DNA of 64,000 bases. Origin: Bombella sp. ESL0385. GTDB lineage: Bacteria; Pseudomonadota; Alphaproteobacteria; Acetobacterales; Acetobacteraceae. Below, piece by piece: positions 35,967-45,369 of this stretch. Where the stretch lies: the NCBI RefSeq assembly GCF_009725755.1, contig NZ_WNIJ01000001.1, forward strand, positions 744,001 to 808,000, in the 5' to 3' direction. The notes beneath the pieces were generated by a model. The model ran no database searches. It saw only the letters and a list, made by a program, of their open reading frames with translations, and was not told where the DNA came from. The position numbers and the translations under genes are program-made. How positions within the stretch are numbered: the stretch's first letter is position 1; the number at the start of each line of letters is the position of its first letter.

Positions 35967-38663
35967 TCATGAGGCTGCACTCTCATCATGCGGCGTGTTG
36001 GCGGTGGGGTGCCCTTCAAGCAAGGTTTTTAACTGATAAAGGACGTTATGGGCCTCTCGTGGGGAGAGGGAGTCTGGGTCTAGTTCTTTTAGCGTATGCT
36101 CTATGGTGTCTAGCGCGGTGGGTGGTAACGCTGGTTGGGGAGAGGGGTCTTGTTGCTCAAAAAGGGGAAGGGAGGCGGCATGGTGGTTGCTTCTGTGGTC
36201 TTCTTCTAAACGGGTTAGAAGCGTACGGGCGCGTTGGATAATAGTAGTCGGTATTCCCGCTAATTTTGCAACATGTAAACCCCAGCTTTTTTGTGCGAGT
36301 CCGGGATGGACTTCATGTTGGAAGATGACCTCTCCCTTCCATTCCCGCACGGCCATTGTATAGGCCCCAAGGCGGGGGAGTGTGTCCAGTAATGCGCCAA
36401 GCTCATGATAATGCGTGGCAAAGATGGTGCGGCAGCGTAATTGGGAATGGAGTGCCTCTAACGTTGCCCATGCGATGGAAAGCCCATCCAGCGTTGAGGT
36501 GCCACGACCAATTTCATCCACCACGACCAGGGAACGCGGCCCCGCTTGGTTGAGGATAGCGGCAGTCTCAGTCATTTCCACCATAAAGGTGGAGCGGCCA
36601 CGCGCGAGGTCATCAGCGGCTCCAACGCGGGAGAAGAGACGGTCCACAATCCCAATTTTGGCCTCTTGAGCAGGGAGGGGGAGGCCGGCTTGGGCAAGAA
36701 TGACCGCTAGAGCATTTTGGCGGAGGAAGGTCGATTTCCCCGCCATGTTAGGCCCGGTGAGTAAGATAGCGTGCTTCTCTGGCGGTAGGGCGCAATCATT
36801 CGCGATGAAGGGGCTATTATGGGCGGGGTTATCCTGCAAAGCCGCTTCCACCACAGGGTGACGGCAGGCATGGAGGCTGAAATCCTGCCCCTCGGTCATG
36901 ACCGGGCGGCACCATGAGCCGCGTGCCATGAGAGTAGCGCATGAGAGCAGAACATCCAGCTCGGCCAAAGCAAGGCCGATTTCATCAAGGGCAGGGGTGT
37001 TTAGGCATTGCTGGGCGAGGTCGGTAAAGAGGTGGCGTTCTAATTGGTCTGCTTTTTCAGATGCTTCTAAAATAGCTTGATTAAGGGATGTGAGTTCTTC
37101 GTTGGAGAAACGCGCGAGGCTTGCCGTCCCTTGGCGGAAGCTTAACTCCTCATGCTGGCGTAAGGTACGACCGGCCGCCGTGGGGACCTCAATAACATAA
37201 CCAAGTTGATTGTGATGGCGGATACGCAAGCTCGTTATGTTATAATGCTCTGCCAAACGTACTTGAAGCTGAGCCACCAAACGGCGACTATTATCGCGGA
37301 GGTCCCGTTGATGGTCTAATTCCGCATCAAAGCCGGGGGCGATGACCCCGCCATCCTCAATCTTGGCGGGGAGGTCCGGGTTTAGCGCAGCGTCTAAGCG
37401 TTCAAGTAAGTTATCAGCACGGCCATAAAGACTTGCCCCGATTTGGCGGATGCGAGCGGGCATTGCGTCTGTTGCGAAAGCTTTAAGGGCCTCTGTAATC
37501 AGGTTAGCCGCCCTGAGCGTATCGCGGAGTGCTGCAAGGTCCCGTGGGAGGGGGCGTCCGCTAGAGATACGCCCTAAAGCACGCGCTGAATCAGGTGCCT
37601 GTTTGAGGATCTCGCGTAACGTAGTGGCAAGCTGAAGGTGTTGATGCAGCCAATCCCACCCCTCTTGTCGTTGCGTGATGAGGGTGAGGTCTGTGCTAGG
37701 GCTGCTAAGCCATGAGGCGAGCAGACGCGTCCCCGCTGCCATTGTGGTATGGTTAACACTGCTAAAAAGAGTGTGTTTTGTCCCGCCATCGCGGGATTGG
37801 AGAATATCAAGGCTGCTGCGTGTAGCAGGGTCTAGCCCCATGATGGTGTCTAAACCATGGTCGATGGGTGGGGCTAAGCGGGGGAGGCCGCCAGCCTGAC
37901 TACGGCGGACATAATTTAGCAATACCGCACAAGCTATGCTTTGCTCTGTACTGAAATCCCCTAACGAATCTATTTGAGCAACGTGATAAGCCTCTTTTAT
38001 CGTGCGCTCTGCTGCGGCTTGGTCTGGGCAGGCCGTGGAGGGGGTGAGAAGGCCTGCATAATCAGCAGGGATGAGGGATGGCTCAGCTACAATCTCGGAG
38101 GGGGCGAGGCGGGCAAGAAGTTCCGCTAGCGTATCGCGTTTGAGGCTAAGCATTTCCAACGTGCCGGTGGAAATATCAATCCACGCTGCGCCAAGCTGCT
38201 CTTTACGGCGTTTATCAGGGGCAATAACGGCAAGGAGGGTGTTAGCCCGCCCAGCTTCTAGGAGTTCATCCTCTGTGAGGGTGCCGGGAGTTATAACACG
38301 GATAATCTCGCGCCGGAGCGGGCCTTTTTGGCCTTTACTTGGGGTTTCCGTCTGCTCGGCAACAGCAACGCGAAAGCCACGGCGGATGAGGCGGGAGAGG
38401 TAAATCTGCGCCGTGCCAACAGGGACGCCGCACATAGGGATAGGGGCATCATCATGCATACCGCGCTGGGTGAGGGTGATGTCCAAAGCCAGAGAGGCGG
38501 CTTCCGCATCCCCGAAGAATAATTCGTAAAAATCCCCCATGCGGAAGAAAAGTAACGCGTCAGGTTCTTGGTGTTTTAGGCTAAACCACTGCTCCATGGT
38601 CGGTGTGACCTTGCCCGTTTTTTGAGCGGGGATTGGGGGGATATGTGGTTTCTGGTCGACCAT
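35967..38663 (-). CDS. mutS: DNA mismatch repair protein MutS
   Basis: Recognises mismatches and signals through its ATPase. The 898 residues have the mismatch-binding Phe-x-Glu in RMGDFYELFFGDAEAA, a connector and lever region, the ATPase Walker A GPNMAGKSTFLRQNA, Walker B SLVVVDEIGRGTSTLDGLSI, and a C-terminal helix-turn-helix/dimer region (KSWGLHVAKLAGIPTTIIQR). Length is typical. It lies 40 bp upstream of glnD, an adjacency common in alphaproteobacteria, and is divergent from the methionine sulfoxide reductase gene. No mutL is seen here. Confidence 0.97.
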   Translation of the reverse strand: MVDQKPHIPPIPAQKTGKVTPTMEQWFSLKHQEPDALLFFRMGDFYELFFGDAEAASLALDITLTQRGMHDDAPIPMCGVPVGTAQIYLSRLIRRGFRVAVAEQTETPSKGQKGPLRREIIRVITPGTLTEDELLEAGRANTLLAVIAPDKRRKEQLGAAWIDISTGTLEMLSLKRDTLAELLARLAPSEIVAEPSLIPADYAGLLTPSTACPDQAAAERTIKEAYHVAQIDSLGDFSTEQSIACAVLLNYVRRSQAGGLPRLAPPIDHGLDTIMGLDPATRSSLDILQSRDGGTKHTLFSSVNHTTMAAGTRLLASWLSSPSTDLTLITQRQEGWDWLHQHLQLATTLREILKQAPDSARALGRISSGRPLPRDLAALRDTLRAANLITEALKAFATDAMPARIRQIGASLYGRADNLLERLDAALNPDLPAKIEDGGVIAPGFDAELDHQRDLRDNSRRLVAQLQVRLAEHYNITSLRIRHHNQLGYVIEVPTAAGRTLRQHEELSFRQGTASLARFSNEELTSLNQAILEASEKADQLERHLFTDLAQQCLNTPALDEIGLALAELDVLLSCATLMARGSWCRPVMTEGQDFSLHACRHPVVEAALQDNPAHNSPFIANDCALPPEKHAILLTGPNMAGKSTFLRQNALAVILAQAGLPLPAQEAKIGIVDRLFSRVGAADDLARGRSTFMVEMTETAAILNQAGPRSLVVVDEIGRGTSTLDGLSIAWATLEALHSQLRCRTIFATHYHELGALLDTLPRLGAYTMAVREWKGEVIFQHEVHPGLAQKSWGLHVAKLAGIPTTIIQRARTLLTRLEEDHRSNHHAASLPLFEQQDPSPQPALPPTALDTIEHTLKELDPDSLSPREAHNVLYQLKTLLEGHPTANTPHDESAAS

Positions 38664-38842
38664 GCAGAGAAGGGAGCCCTAACGAATATGTAATAATTTG
38701 ACTAGGTTAGCTAAGATTAACAAGGATTCAACCGCTAAAGCGACTATTTTCTTGCCCTAAAATGGGGAAAAGGCTGGGTATAGGGGGAGATATGATATAT
38801 TCCCTCTTGTCATCACAGTATTGAGAACGGCATGGTGTGTTC

Positions 38843-39316
38843 ATGAGTACTGCACCGCAAAATCCAATTTTATTTGATGATGTTCTGCCGATGGCCCAAG
38901 GATTGCTAGAGGCCGAATGTGATGAGATTGCTAACCTCGCCAATATCGCTGCTTTGTTGTTTGAGGCAATGGCTCAAGTAAATTGGGTTGGGTTTTACAT
39001 GATGAAAGCCGGCGATCTTGTGCTTGGGCCTTTCCAAGGGCGGGTTGCTTGTACGCGGATTGCTGTTGGTAAAGGCGTGTGCGGCACAGCCGTAGCAGAG
39101 CGTGCGACCCAGCGCGTGGCGGATGTGCATACCTTTCCCGGTCATATTGCCTGCGATGGGGCCTCAGCCTCGGAGATTGTTATCCCGATTATGCGCGGCG
39201 GGCAGGTTTATGGCGTGTTGGATATTGATAGCCCCGTGACGAATCGTTTTTCAGCAGATGACCAAGAGCAGCTTGAATCATTAGTCCGTTTGATAGAAGC
39301 GCATTTCGCTGGCTGA
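38843..39316 (+). CDS. msrC: Free methionine-(R)-sulfoxide reductase (GAF domain)
   Basis: A 157-residue GAF-domain enzyme that reduces free Met-R-sulfoxide. The family pattern is complete: VNWVGFYMMKAGDLVLGPFQ, GRVACTRIAVGKGVCGTAVA, and HTFPGHIACDGASASEIVIP. The three cysteines in ACTR, GVCG and IACD correspond to the catalytic and resolving residues of fRMsr. A GTG at 38837 is in frame, but the ATG at 38843 is more natural. It is a single gene divergent from mutS and convergent with murJ. It likely protects against oxidative stress. Confidence 0.92.
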   Translation: MSTAPQNPILFDDVLPMAQGLLEAECDEIANLANIAALLFEAMAQVNWVGFYMMKAGDLVLGPFQGRVACTRIAVGKGVCGTAVAERATQRVADVHTFPGHIACDGASASEIVIPIMRGGQVYGVLDIDSPVTNRFSADDQEQLESLVRLIEAHFAG

Positions 39317-39320
39317 AGGC

Positions 39321-40877
39321 TTAGCGTTTTAAGCGTTGGAGGAGACGTGCGCGTAGCTCGGTGAGGTTTAAAACACCGAGGAGAAGGAGCAGCCCCCCAT
39401 AAAGGGCCGCACTGCTGCTGATGAGCAGCATCAACATCCCTAATTTGGGTAGGGCATGCCAGTTGGGGAGGTTAGGGGTAAAGAGGGCGGCTCCACCCCA
39501 TGCCCACAGCCCCATCAGCACGCCTGCCCCTAGGATACGCCCCGCGCGCGTCAGGCTTGTCATGGTGGGGCGGAAGGAGTCTCGCCGCCATAACATCCAG
39601 CCGAGGGCGAGCATATTCACGAGTGCGGCTAAGGTGCTGGCAAGGGGCGGGGCAAGATGAGCTAATGTGCGGTAAAGGAGGAGATTGAGGGCGAGATTGA
39701 GCCCTAGCGTGACGAAACCGATACGCACAGGCGTTGTGGTATCGCCCTCAGCAAAAAAGGCCGGGGCTAATAATTTCACGATGATAAAAGCGGGCAGGCC
39801 AAGCGCATACATACGCAAAGCCGCTGCGGAGTTGTGAACATCACGGGGGGTGAAGTGCCCATAGCCAAATAGGGTTGCCATAATTTCTGGGGCGAGGCTG
39901 AATAGGCCAATCATTGCCGGTAGGCTAAGGAGCAGCGCGTAATCCAGAGCGCGGTTAAGGCTTGCTTGGAGGGCGGGGCGGTCATTGGCGGTGATATGGC
40001 GTGTAAAGAGGGGGAGAAGCGTTGTGCCTAACGCCGCCCCTAAGACGCCTAAAGGCAGCTGATTAACGCGGTCAGCAAAATAGAGCCACGAGATAGAGCC
40101 TGTGGGTAATAAGGTGGCGATGATGGTATCAATCGTGAGGTTGATTTGCGTTACGCCAGAGCCAATAAGCCCCGGCATCATACGGCGGAGTAAGCGTTTT
40201 ATGTCGGCTGAAAGAGTGGGGCGGACCAAAGGGGGCATGACCCCGGCGCGTTTAGCGGCCCATAAAAGGCCAGCGAGTTGGACAATACCAGAGAGGGTAA
40301 TGCCCCAAGCACTGGCTGGGGCGACGCTATGTTGCCCGCAATAAGCCCCGATTAAGATGGCCGCAATCCCAACAATATTGAAGCTGATATAAGCAGCAGA
40401 GGCCGCCGCAAAATGGCTGCGTGCATTGAGGATGCCCGCCACAAGGGCCGCGCCGCAAATCAGCACCGTATAGGGCATTGTAATGCGCGTGAGCTGGACT
40501 GCGAGGGTGAAACGCTCTGCCCCAGAATGGCGGAAGCCGGGGGCGATGAGGTTAATCACCCATGGCATGAAGATTTCAGCAAGGAGGGTGAGGAAGGTGA
40601 GCCATAGCAGCAATAAAGAGAAGGCTTGCCCTGCGAGTAAGAGAGCTTGCTTGCGGCCCTGCTCCTCATAACGTGCGGTAAAGAGCGGCACAAAGGCTGC
40701 GTTAAGCGCGCCCTCGCCAAATAAGCGGCGGAACATATTGGGCAGGCGGAAGGCGATTTGATACGCATCTTGCACCGCTCCCGCACCGAGGAACATAGCA
40801 AGGAGCTGGTCTCGCACAAGGCCGAGCAGGCGGGAGAGCATGGTCCACCCGCCAACAGTGAGGAGGTTCCGCAGCAT
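39321..40877 (-). CDS. murJ: Lipid II flippase MurJ
   Basis: Flips the peptidoglycan precursor lipid II across the inner membrane. The 518 residues form about 14 membrane segments of the MviN/MOP fold, starting LLTVGGWTMLSRLLGLVRDQ and including FRLPNMFRRLFGEGALNAAF and WLYFADRVNQLPLGVLGAAL. These sequences are diagnostic of MurJ, and the conserved Arg residues of the cavity (RDQLLA, RRLFGEG) are present. It is separated by 3 bp from the glutathione peroxidase stop upstream, so both are probably on one transcript. In many alphaproteobacteria murJ follows glnD-mutS, as here apart from the fRMsr insertion. Confidence 0.95.
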   Translation of the reverse strand: MLRNLLTVGGWTMLSRLLGLVRDQLLAMFLGAGAVQDAYQIAFRLPNMFRRLFGEGALNAAFVPLFTARYEEQGRKQALLLAGQAFSLLLLWLTFLTLLAEIFMPWVINLIAPGFRHSGAERFTLAVQLTRITMPYTVLICGAALVAGILNARSHFAAASAAYISFNIVGIAAILIGAYCGQHSVAPASAWGITLSGIVQLAGLLWAAKRAGVMPPLVRPTLSADIKRLLRRMMPGLIGSGVTQINLTIDTIIATLLPTGSISWLYFADRVNQLPLGVLGAALGTTLLPLFTRHITANDRPALQASLNRALDYALLLSLPAMIGLFSLAPEIMATLFGYGHFTPRDVHNSAAALRMYALGLPAFIIVKLLAPAFFAEGDTTTPVRIGFVTLGLNLALNLLLYRTLAHLAPPLASTLAALVNMLALGWMLWRRDSFRPTMTSLTRAGRILGAGVLMGLWAWGGAALFTPNLPNWHALPKLGMLMLLISSSAALYGGLLLLLGVLNLTELRARLLQRLKR

Positions 40878-40880
40878 AAA

Positions 40881-41378
40881 TTAGCGGCGTTGTGCGCTTA
40901 CCCGTTGGATTTCCTCCAACAGACGGGGGGCATGCGGGGTTGTGAGGGGGGTGAACCAGCGTTGTAAATGCCCCTCCCGATTGATGAGATATTTATAGAA
41001 GTTCCAACGCGGGCGGGAGAGGAAGCCGCCCTCCTTTGCTAACCATTGAAAGAGCGGAATCGCCGCATGTCCCTTGACGATGGATCGCGCGGTAAGGGGG
41101 AAACTCACACCATAACGCCGTTGGCAGAATTGCTTAATCTGCCCTGAATCCCCCGGCTCTTGCTGGCCAAAATCATTACTGGGAACGCCTAAGATGATAA
41201 GTCCATCCGGCGTAGAATGGCCCATCTCCCGCCAGAGTTGTTGGAGGCCCTCATATTGCTTGGTAAAACCACATTCTGATGCTGTATTGACGATTAAAAC
41301 CGGACGCCCCCGCCATTGTGAGAGGTCAATCTCTCCCCCTTCAAGCGCGGGTAGTTTGAAATCATACAGGCTGGTCAT
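40881..41378 (-). CDS. Glutathione peroxidase family protein (thiol peroxidase)
   Basis: A 165-residue GPx-fold peroxidase. The peroxidatic cysteine is in NTASECGFTKQYEGL, the Gln of the catalytic set in FGQQEPG, and the Trp-Asn in RWNFYKYL. It uses Cys, not selenocysteine. A further Cys (IKQFCQRRYG) may be the resolving residue, which would favour thioredoxin over glutathione as reductant. The frame starts at 41402, but ATG 41378 (MTSLYDFKLP) gives the standard N-terminus. It precedes murJ by 3 bp and follows gpsA by about 56 bp on the same strand. Confidence 0.9.
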   Translation of the reverse strand: MTSLYDFKLPALEGGEIDLSQWRGRPVLIVNTASECGFTKQYEGLQQLWREMGHSTPDGLIILGVPSNDFGQQEPGDSGQIKQFCQRRYGVSFPLTARSIVKGHAAIPLFQWLAKEGGFLSRPRWNFYKYLINREGHLQRWFTPLTTPHAPRLLEEIQRVSAQRR

Positions 41379-41434
41379 GAGGGTATATCCTGAAAGCAGC
41401 ATAAGGCCATAAGAGCCGGACTCGGGGCGGCATA

Positions 41435-42406
41435 TTATTCAAAACAAGGAGGACGGTCCAATAATTCATCACGGGCTTGATGGGGGGTCAGCTCCCCGGA
41501 GAGTAAGCGGGTGATGACATTAATAATGGGCGTATCAATTTCAAAACGGCGGCCAAGTTCGCGTAGGGTTGGGGCGGTGAGAACGCCTTCTGCCACTGTA
41601 TTGCGGCGGGCGAGGATGTCATCAATATTCTCGCCCTTACCCATTGCCACACCAAGGCTATAATTGCGTGAGCCCGCCCCCGTGGCAGTGAGGATGAGGT
41701 CCCCCATCCCAGCGAGGCCGTACATAGTGCGCCCTTGCCCGCCCATAGCTTCGACAAGGCGGGCGGTCTCGGCTAAAGCACGGGTAATGATGGCAGCACG
41801 GGCATTTTCTCCCATGCCTGCCCCCACACTAATGCCCGCCCCAATGGCGATGACATTTTTCGCAGCCCCAGCAAGTTGCACACCAAGCGGGTCCGTACTG
41901 GCATAAAGACGTAAGCTCGGTGTCGTGAGGGCCTGCGTAAGTTGTGCGCTTAATGCGGCATCCTCTGTAGCTAGCGTGGCCGCGCTGGGCATACCTTGGG
42001 CGACTTCGATAGCAAAATTGGGACCGGATAAAACCGCAGCAGGGCGGCCGGGCATGGTTTGGGCGAGGACCTCCAACGGGAGGAGGAAGGTGCCTTGCTC
42101 CATCCCTTTGCAGCATGTGACGACAGGGACATGAGCAGCAAGCTGCTTTTGTAGTGCAAGGCTTGTATCACGCAGCCCCTGAGTGGGGACGACCAGCAAC
42201 ACAATATCCGCCTCGCTAGGCAATGAGCTGGAAATTGTAACGCTCTCGGGGACAGTCACTTGGGGGAGATGCGGCATGTTGCGCGTCCCTGCGGGGACGG
42301 GGGTGCGCGTCCATAAGCTGACCTTAGCAATAGGGGCGAGGCTACAGGCGAGGGCGATTCCCCACGCTCCAGCCCCGATGACGGCAATGCGTGGCGGGGC
42401 AGTCAT
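41435..42406 (-). CDS. gpsA: Glycerol-3-phosphate dehydrogenase [NAD(P)+]
   Basis: Makes sn-glycerol 3-phosphate from DHAP for phospholipid synthesis. The Rossmann motif AVIGAGAWGIALA lies at the start; VSLWTRTP, LSGPNFAIEVAQGMPSAAT and NVIAIGAGISVGAGMGENAR (the catalytic Lys lies just before NVIA) follow, then AGMGDLILTATGAGSRNYS. The frame opens at 42484, but ATG 42406 overlaps the tsaD stop by 4 bp (ATGA) and gives a 323-residue protein of normal length. The tsaD-gpsA pairing is common in proteobacteria. Confidence 0.96.
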   Translation of the reverse strand: MTAPPRIAVIGAGAWGIALACSLAPIAKVSLWTRTPVPAGTRNMPHLPQVTVPESVTISSSLPSEADIVLLVVPTQGLRDTSLALQKQLAAHVPVVTCCKGMEQGTFLLPLEVLAQTMPGRPAAVLSGPNFAIEVAQGMPSAATLATEDAALSAQLTQALTTPSLRLYASTDPLGVQLAGAAKNVIAIGAGISVGAGMGENARAAIITRALAETARLVEAMGGQGRTMYGLAGMGDLILTATGAGSRNYSLGVAMGKGENIDDILARRNTVAEGVLTAPTLRELGRRFEIDTPIINVITRLLSGELTPHQARDELLDRPPCFE

Positions 42407-43518
42407 GATGATGGCTCCATTAACGAGGGGGAGATTGAAGCAGAAGGATGAGCAGAAGGCGCGCAGCGTTCGCTTAAGGGCCAACGAGGGCGTGGGGCAA
42501 GGGCGATATCACCGGGTTGCTCACCTTGATATAGGCGTTCCAAAGCGGCCCAGCCAATCATGGCTGCATTATCGGTGCAGAAGCGCAAAGGCGGGGCGAG
42601 GAAGGCGATATGATGCTCTTGTGCAATGTTCTCTAAGCGTTGGCGCAGCGTTTGATTCGCAGCCACCCCACCCGCTACGACCAAAGCCGTGACAGGTGGG
42701 GCTATAGCGAGAGCTTGCTTTACACGGTCTGTCATTACATCAGCGACAGCTTGCTGAAAGGATGCAGCAAGGTCTGCGGCGATGTGTCGAGGCAGAGCCT
42801 CTCGGCCAAAGGGTTCAAGATGGCGGGAGACGGCTGTTTTAAGCCCGGAGAAGGAGAAGTCACAGCCGGGGCGACCTTTGAGCGGGCGGGGCAGGGTGTA
42901 AGCGCGGGGGTTACCCTCTTTTGCCAGTGCCTCCAAAGCGGGGCCGCCGGGCCAGCCAAGGCCAAGCATCTTTGCAACTTTATCGAAGGCTTCCCCCGCA
43001 GAATCATCAATCGTACCGCCAAGACGGCGATATTGGCCGACGCCTTCCACAAGGATGCATTGGCAATGCCCCCCAGAGACTAACAAGGCTAAGTAAGGGA
43101 AGTTTGGTGCGGTTTCTTCTGGGCGGAGAGAGGCCGGTAGGCGTGGTGTGAGGATGTGCGCTTCAATATGATTAATGCCCATAAAGGGCTTCCCGCGCGC
43201 CATGGCTAGCCCCTTGGCGTAAGAGCTACCAACAATCAAACCGCCAATTAAACCGGGGCCTGTCGTGGCGGCAAAAAGGGCAATATCGCTAAGGGCTAGC
43301 CCTGCACGCTCTAAGGTGAGGTCCACAAGGCTGGGCAAAGCTTTAAGATGGGCACGGGCGGCAATTTCCGGCACGACCCCCCCTAAGGCTGCGTGGTCCT
43401 CTTGCGAGAGGACGCTTTCCCCCAACAAGGTGCCATGACTATCGAGAATCGCGCAGGCGGTATCATCGCAGGAGGTCTCAATAGCTAAGAGGGGGGTGAG
43501 GGAGGATAGGTCGGACAT
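42403..43518 (-). CDS. tsaD: tRNA N6-adenosine threonylcarbamoyltransferase TsaD
   Basis: Transfers the threonylcarbamoyl group in t6A37 tRNA modification, working with TsaB and TsaE. The 371 residues begin with LLAIETSCDDTACAILDSHG and contain the metal-binding HIEAH in GINHIEAHILTPRL. Other hallmarks are LALLVSGGHCQCILVEG and GRPGCDFSFSGLKTAVSR, and the C-terminal CTDNAAMIGWAALER. It is slightly longer than E. coli TsaD (337) owing to a C-terminal tail. It is divergent from hemC with 69 bp between, and translationally coupled to gpsA. Confidence 0.97.
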   Translation of the reverse strand: MSDLSSLTPLLAIETSCDDTACAILDSHGTLLGESVLSQEDHAALGGVVPEIAARAHLKALPSLVDLTLERAGLALSDIALFAATTGPGLIGGLIVGSSYAKGLAMARGKPFMGINHIEAHILTPRLPASLRPEETAPNFPYLALLVSGGHCQCILVEGVGQYRRLGGTIDDSAGEAFDKVAKMLGLGWPGGPALEALAKEGNPRAYTLPRPLKGRPGCDFSFSGLKTAVSRHLEPFGREALPRHIAADLAASFQQAVADVMTDRVKQALAIAPPVTALVVAGGVAANQTLRQRLENIAQEHHIAFLAPPLRFCTDNAAMIGWAALERLYQGEQPGDIALAPRPRWPLSERCAPSAHPSASISPSLMEPSS

Positions 43519-43587
43519 AGTGCCTTATTATGCCGGATTCTCCAGAAGCATGACACCCCTTAGAAAATCGGTTATGGAGGGCAGACC

Positions 43588-44637
43588 ATGAATGCTTCTT
43601 CTTTTTCTTCCGCTTCGCTCCAAAAGGTCGCTGCTGAGGCAGCGCGCCGTTCGCACGCGCAAACCCCGCCGGACCGCCGTAAACTCCCCTTACGAGTGGG
43701 GACGCGGGCATCCCCACTGGCCCTTGTGCAAACGCGGCATTTTTTAACGCGGCTAACGCGATTTTGCCCCGTATTGCGGGATATGGGGGCTTTTAAAGAG
43801 GAGCAGATGCAAACCTCTGGCGACCTGAATCTAAAAGACAGGCTCGCTGAGATTGGCGGAAAAGGGCTGTTCTCTAAGGAAATTCATGAGCTTCTCGCTG
43901 TCGGTGGGATTGATTTTGCCGTCCATAGTCTCAAAGACCTTGAGACGCATCTCCCGCCGGGGCTTGTGCTAGCTTGTACGATGAAGCGTGAAGATGCGCG
44001 CGATGTCCTCATGCTACGTAAGCGTGGGGTAAAGGTGGACCCGGCCAAGCCGTTTGATTGCCTGCCAGAAGGGGCCTTAGTGGGCTGTGCGTCTGTACGG
44101 CGGCAGGCGCAGATGCTCCATGTCCGGCCAGACCTCCGCTTCACCCTTCTGCGTGGAAATGTGCAGACTCGCTTGGATAAGCTGGGTGCGGGGCAATGTG
44201 ATGCCACCTTGTTGGCTTATGCGGGGCTAAAACGGTTAGGCATGGAGGACCGGATTGATGTTCCTCTCTCCCCCGAGGTGATGTTGCCTGCCTCTGGCCA
44301 AGGGATTGTCGGCGTTACCGTGCGCGAGAGCGATCATGAATTACGGGAGCTTCTCTCAGCTATTGAGGACCCGGAGGCCCGCGCTGTTGCGACGGCTGAG
44401 CGTGCTTTATTGGCAGAGCTTGATGGCTCGTGCCGGACCCCGATTGGGGGCTATGCCCAGTTGAAAGAAGGGCGGTTGCATCTCTCTGGCCTTGTGGCGA
44501 GTGAGGATGGCACCTTCTTGCTACGGCGTGAGTATGAGGGCCTCCCAGAGGATGCCGCGCGGATGGGGTATGAGCTTGCTTGTGAGCTAAGGCGCGATAC
44601 ACCACCGGCGATTTTTGCAAAGATTGTTCAATCATAA
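43588..44637 (+). CDS. hemC: Hydroxymethylbilane synthase
   Basis: Polymerises four porphobilinogens into hydroxymethylbilane in heme synthesis. Motifs include LRVGTRASPLALVQTRHFL, GGKGLFSKEIHELL, DFAVHSLKDLETHLPPGL and RRQAQMLHVRPDLRFTLLRG. The dipyrromethane-cofactor cysteine is in ELDGSCRTPIGGYAQ. At 349 residues it is about 35 longer than usual because of a Ser/Ala-rich N-terminal extension (MNASSFSSASLQKVAAEAAR). GGAGG stands seven bases before the ATG, which supports this start. hemD follows after 2 bp. Confidence 0.96.
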   Translation: MNASSFSSASLQKVAAEAARRSHAQTPPDRRKLPLRVGTRASPLALVQTRHFLTRLTRFCPVLRDMGAFKEEQMQTSGDLNLKDRLAEIGGKGLFSKEIHELLAVGGIDFAVHSLKDLETHLPPGLVLACTMKREDARDVLMLRKRGVKVDPAKPFDCLPEGALVGCASVRRQAQMLHVRPDLRFTLLRGNVQTRLDKLGAGQCDATLLAYAGLKRLGMEDRIDVPLSPEVMLPASGQGIVGVTVRESDHELRELLSAIEDPEARAVATAERALLAELDGSCRTPIGGYAQLKEGRLHLSGLVASEDGTFLLRREYEGLPEDAARMGYELACELRRDTPPAIFAKIVQS

Positions 44638-44639
44638 AG

Positions 44640-45323
44640 ATGATGCGCCGGGTTGTTCTTATCACCCGGCCAGAGCCGGGCTTGTGGGAGACGCTTGCGC
44701 GTGTGCAGGCACAAGGTTGGCACGGTGTGGCAAGCCCTGTGATGCACATACAGCCCACCCCGCCTATTGCTGATTATCCCTGCCAGGCGATGTTGGTGAC
44801 GAGTCGGCAGGCCCTCCCTTTTTTAGCGCATCAGAATCGAGAGCGTTTGGTCCTGACTGTGGGGGAGGCCACAGCGCGTCATGCGCGGGCGATGGGCTTT
44901 CAGCATGTCGAGGCTGCAAGTGGTGACCAAGAAGCGTTAGAGACTCTTTGCCAGCAAAAAGGCTTGCGCGGGCCGAGCCTTGTTTTGGCGTGTGGACGTG
45001 GGCGTGATGGCCAGCTTTATGGGGCAGGGCTAGTGCAGTCCTTGGGGGTGCAACGGCTCGAGGCGTATCATGTGCGGCCGGTTCCGTCTTTAAGTGATGC
45101 AGCCCTGAGGGCTCTTGCTCATGATGAAGTAGCGGCCATCTTCTTTTATTCGCGTGAGACGGTAACGCTTTTTATGGAGCTCTGCCCCGCAGAGCTACGC
45201 GCTGTATTACGCCATTGCCGTGCGCTTTGCTTGTCGGAGGCCATCGCAGCCCATGCCAGAAGCTATAATATATGGGGCGAGGTGGAGTTTGGACCTCCTC
45301 TTACCCTTTTGGGCCACATATAG
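44640..45323 (+). CDS. hemD: Uroporphyrinogen-III synthase
   Basis: Closes hydroxymethylbilane to uroporphyrinogen III. The 227-residue protein is weakly conserved like the family, but the starting VLITRPEPGLWETLARVQAQ, the central LVLACGRGRDGQLYGAGLVQ with VQRLEAYHV, and VAAIFFYSRETVTLFMEL are typical HemD features. It begins 2 bp after hemC, the classical hemCD pairing, which supports the call. In several alphaproteobacteria a mitofilin-like gene follows; here the convergent secB does. Confidence 0.9.
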   Translation: MMRRVVLITRPEPGLWETLARVQAQGWHGVASPVMHIQPTPPIADYPCQAMLVTSRQALPFLAHQNRERLVLTVGEATARHARAMGFQHVEAASGDQEALETLCQQKGLRGPSLVLACGRGRDGQLYGAGLVQSLGVQRLEAYHVRPVPSLSDAALRALAHDEVAAIFFYSRETVTLFMELCPAELRAVLRHCRALCLSEAIAAHARSYNIWGEVEFGPPLTLLGHI

Positions 45324-45369
45324 CGGCTATGGAGGGTAAAAGGAGGCCAAGAGGCTAGGCCTTCGGTGA

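Noticed and set aside
35678-36241. 187-codon plus-strand frame over the glnD-mutS junction
   Set aside because: Gly/Arg/Trp-rich composition typical of antisense reading; both genes beneath are certain.
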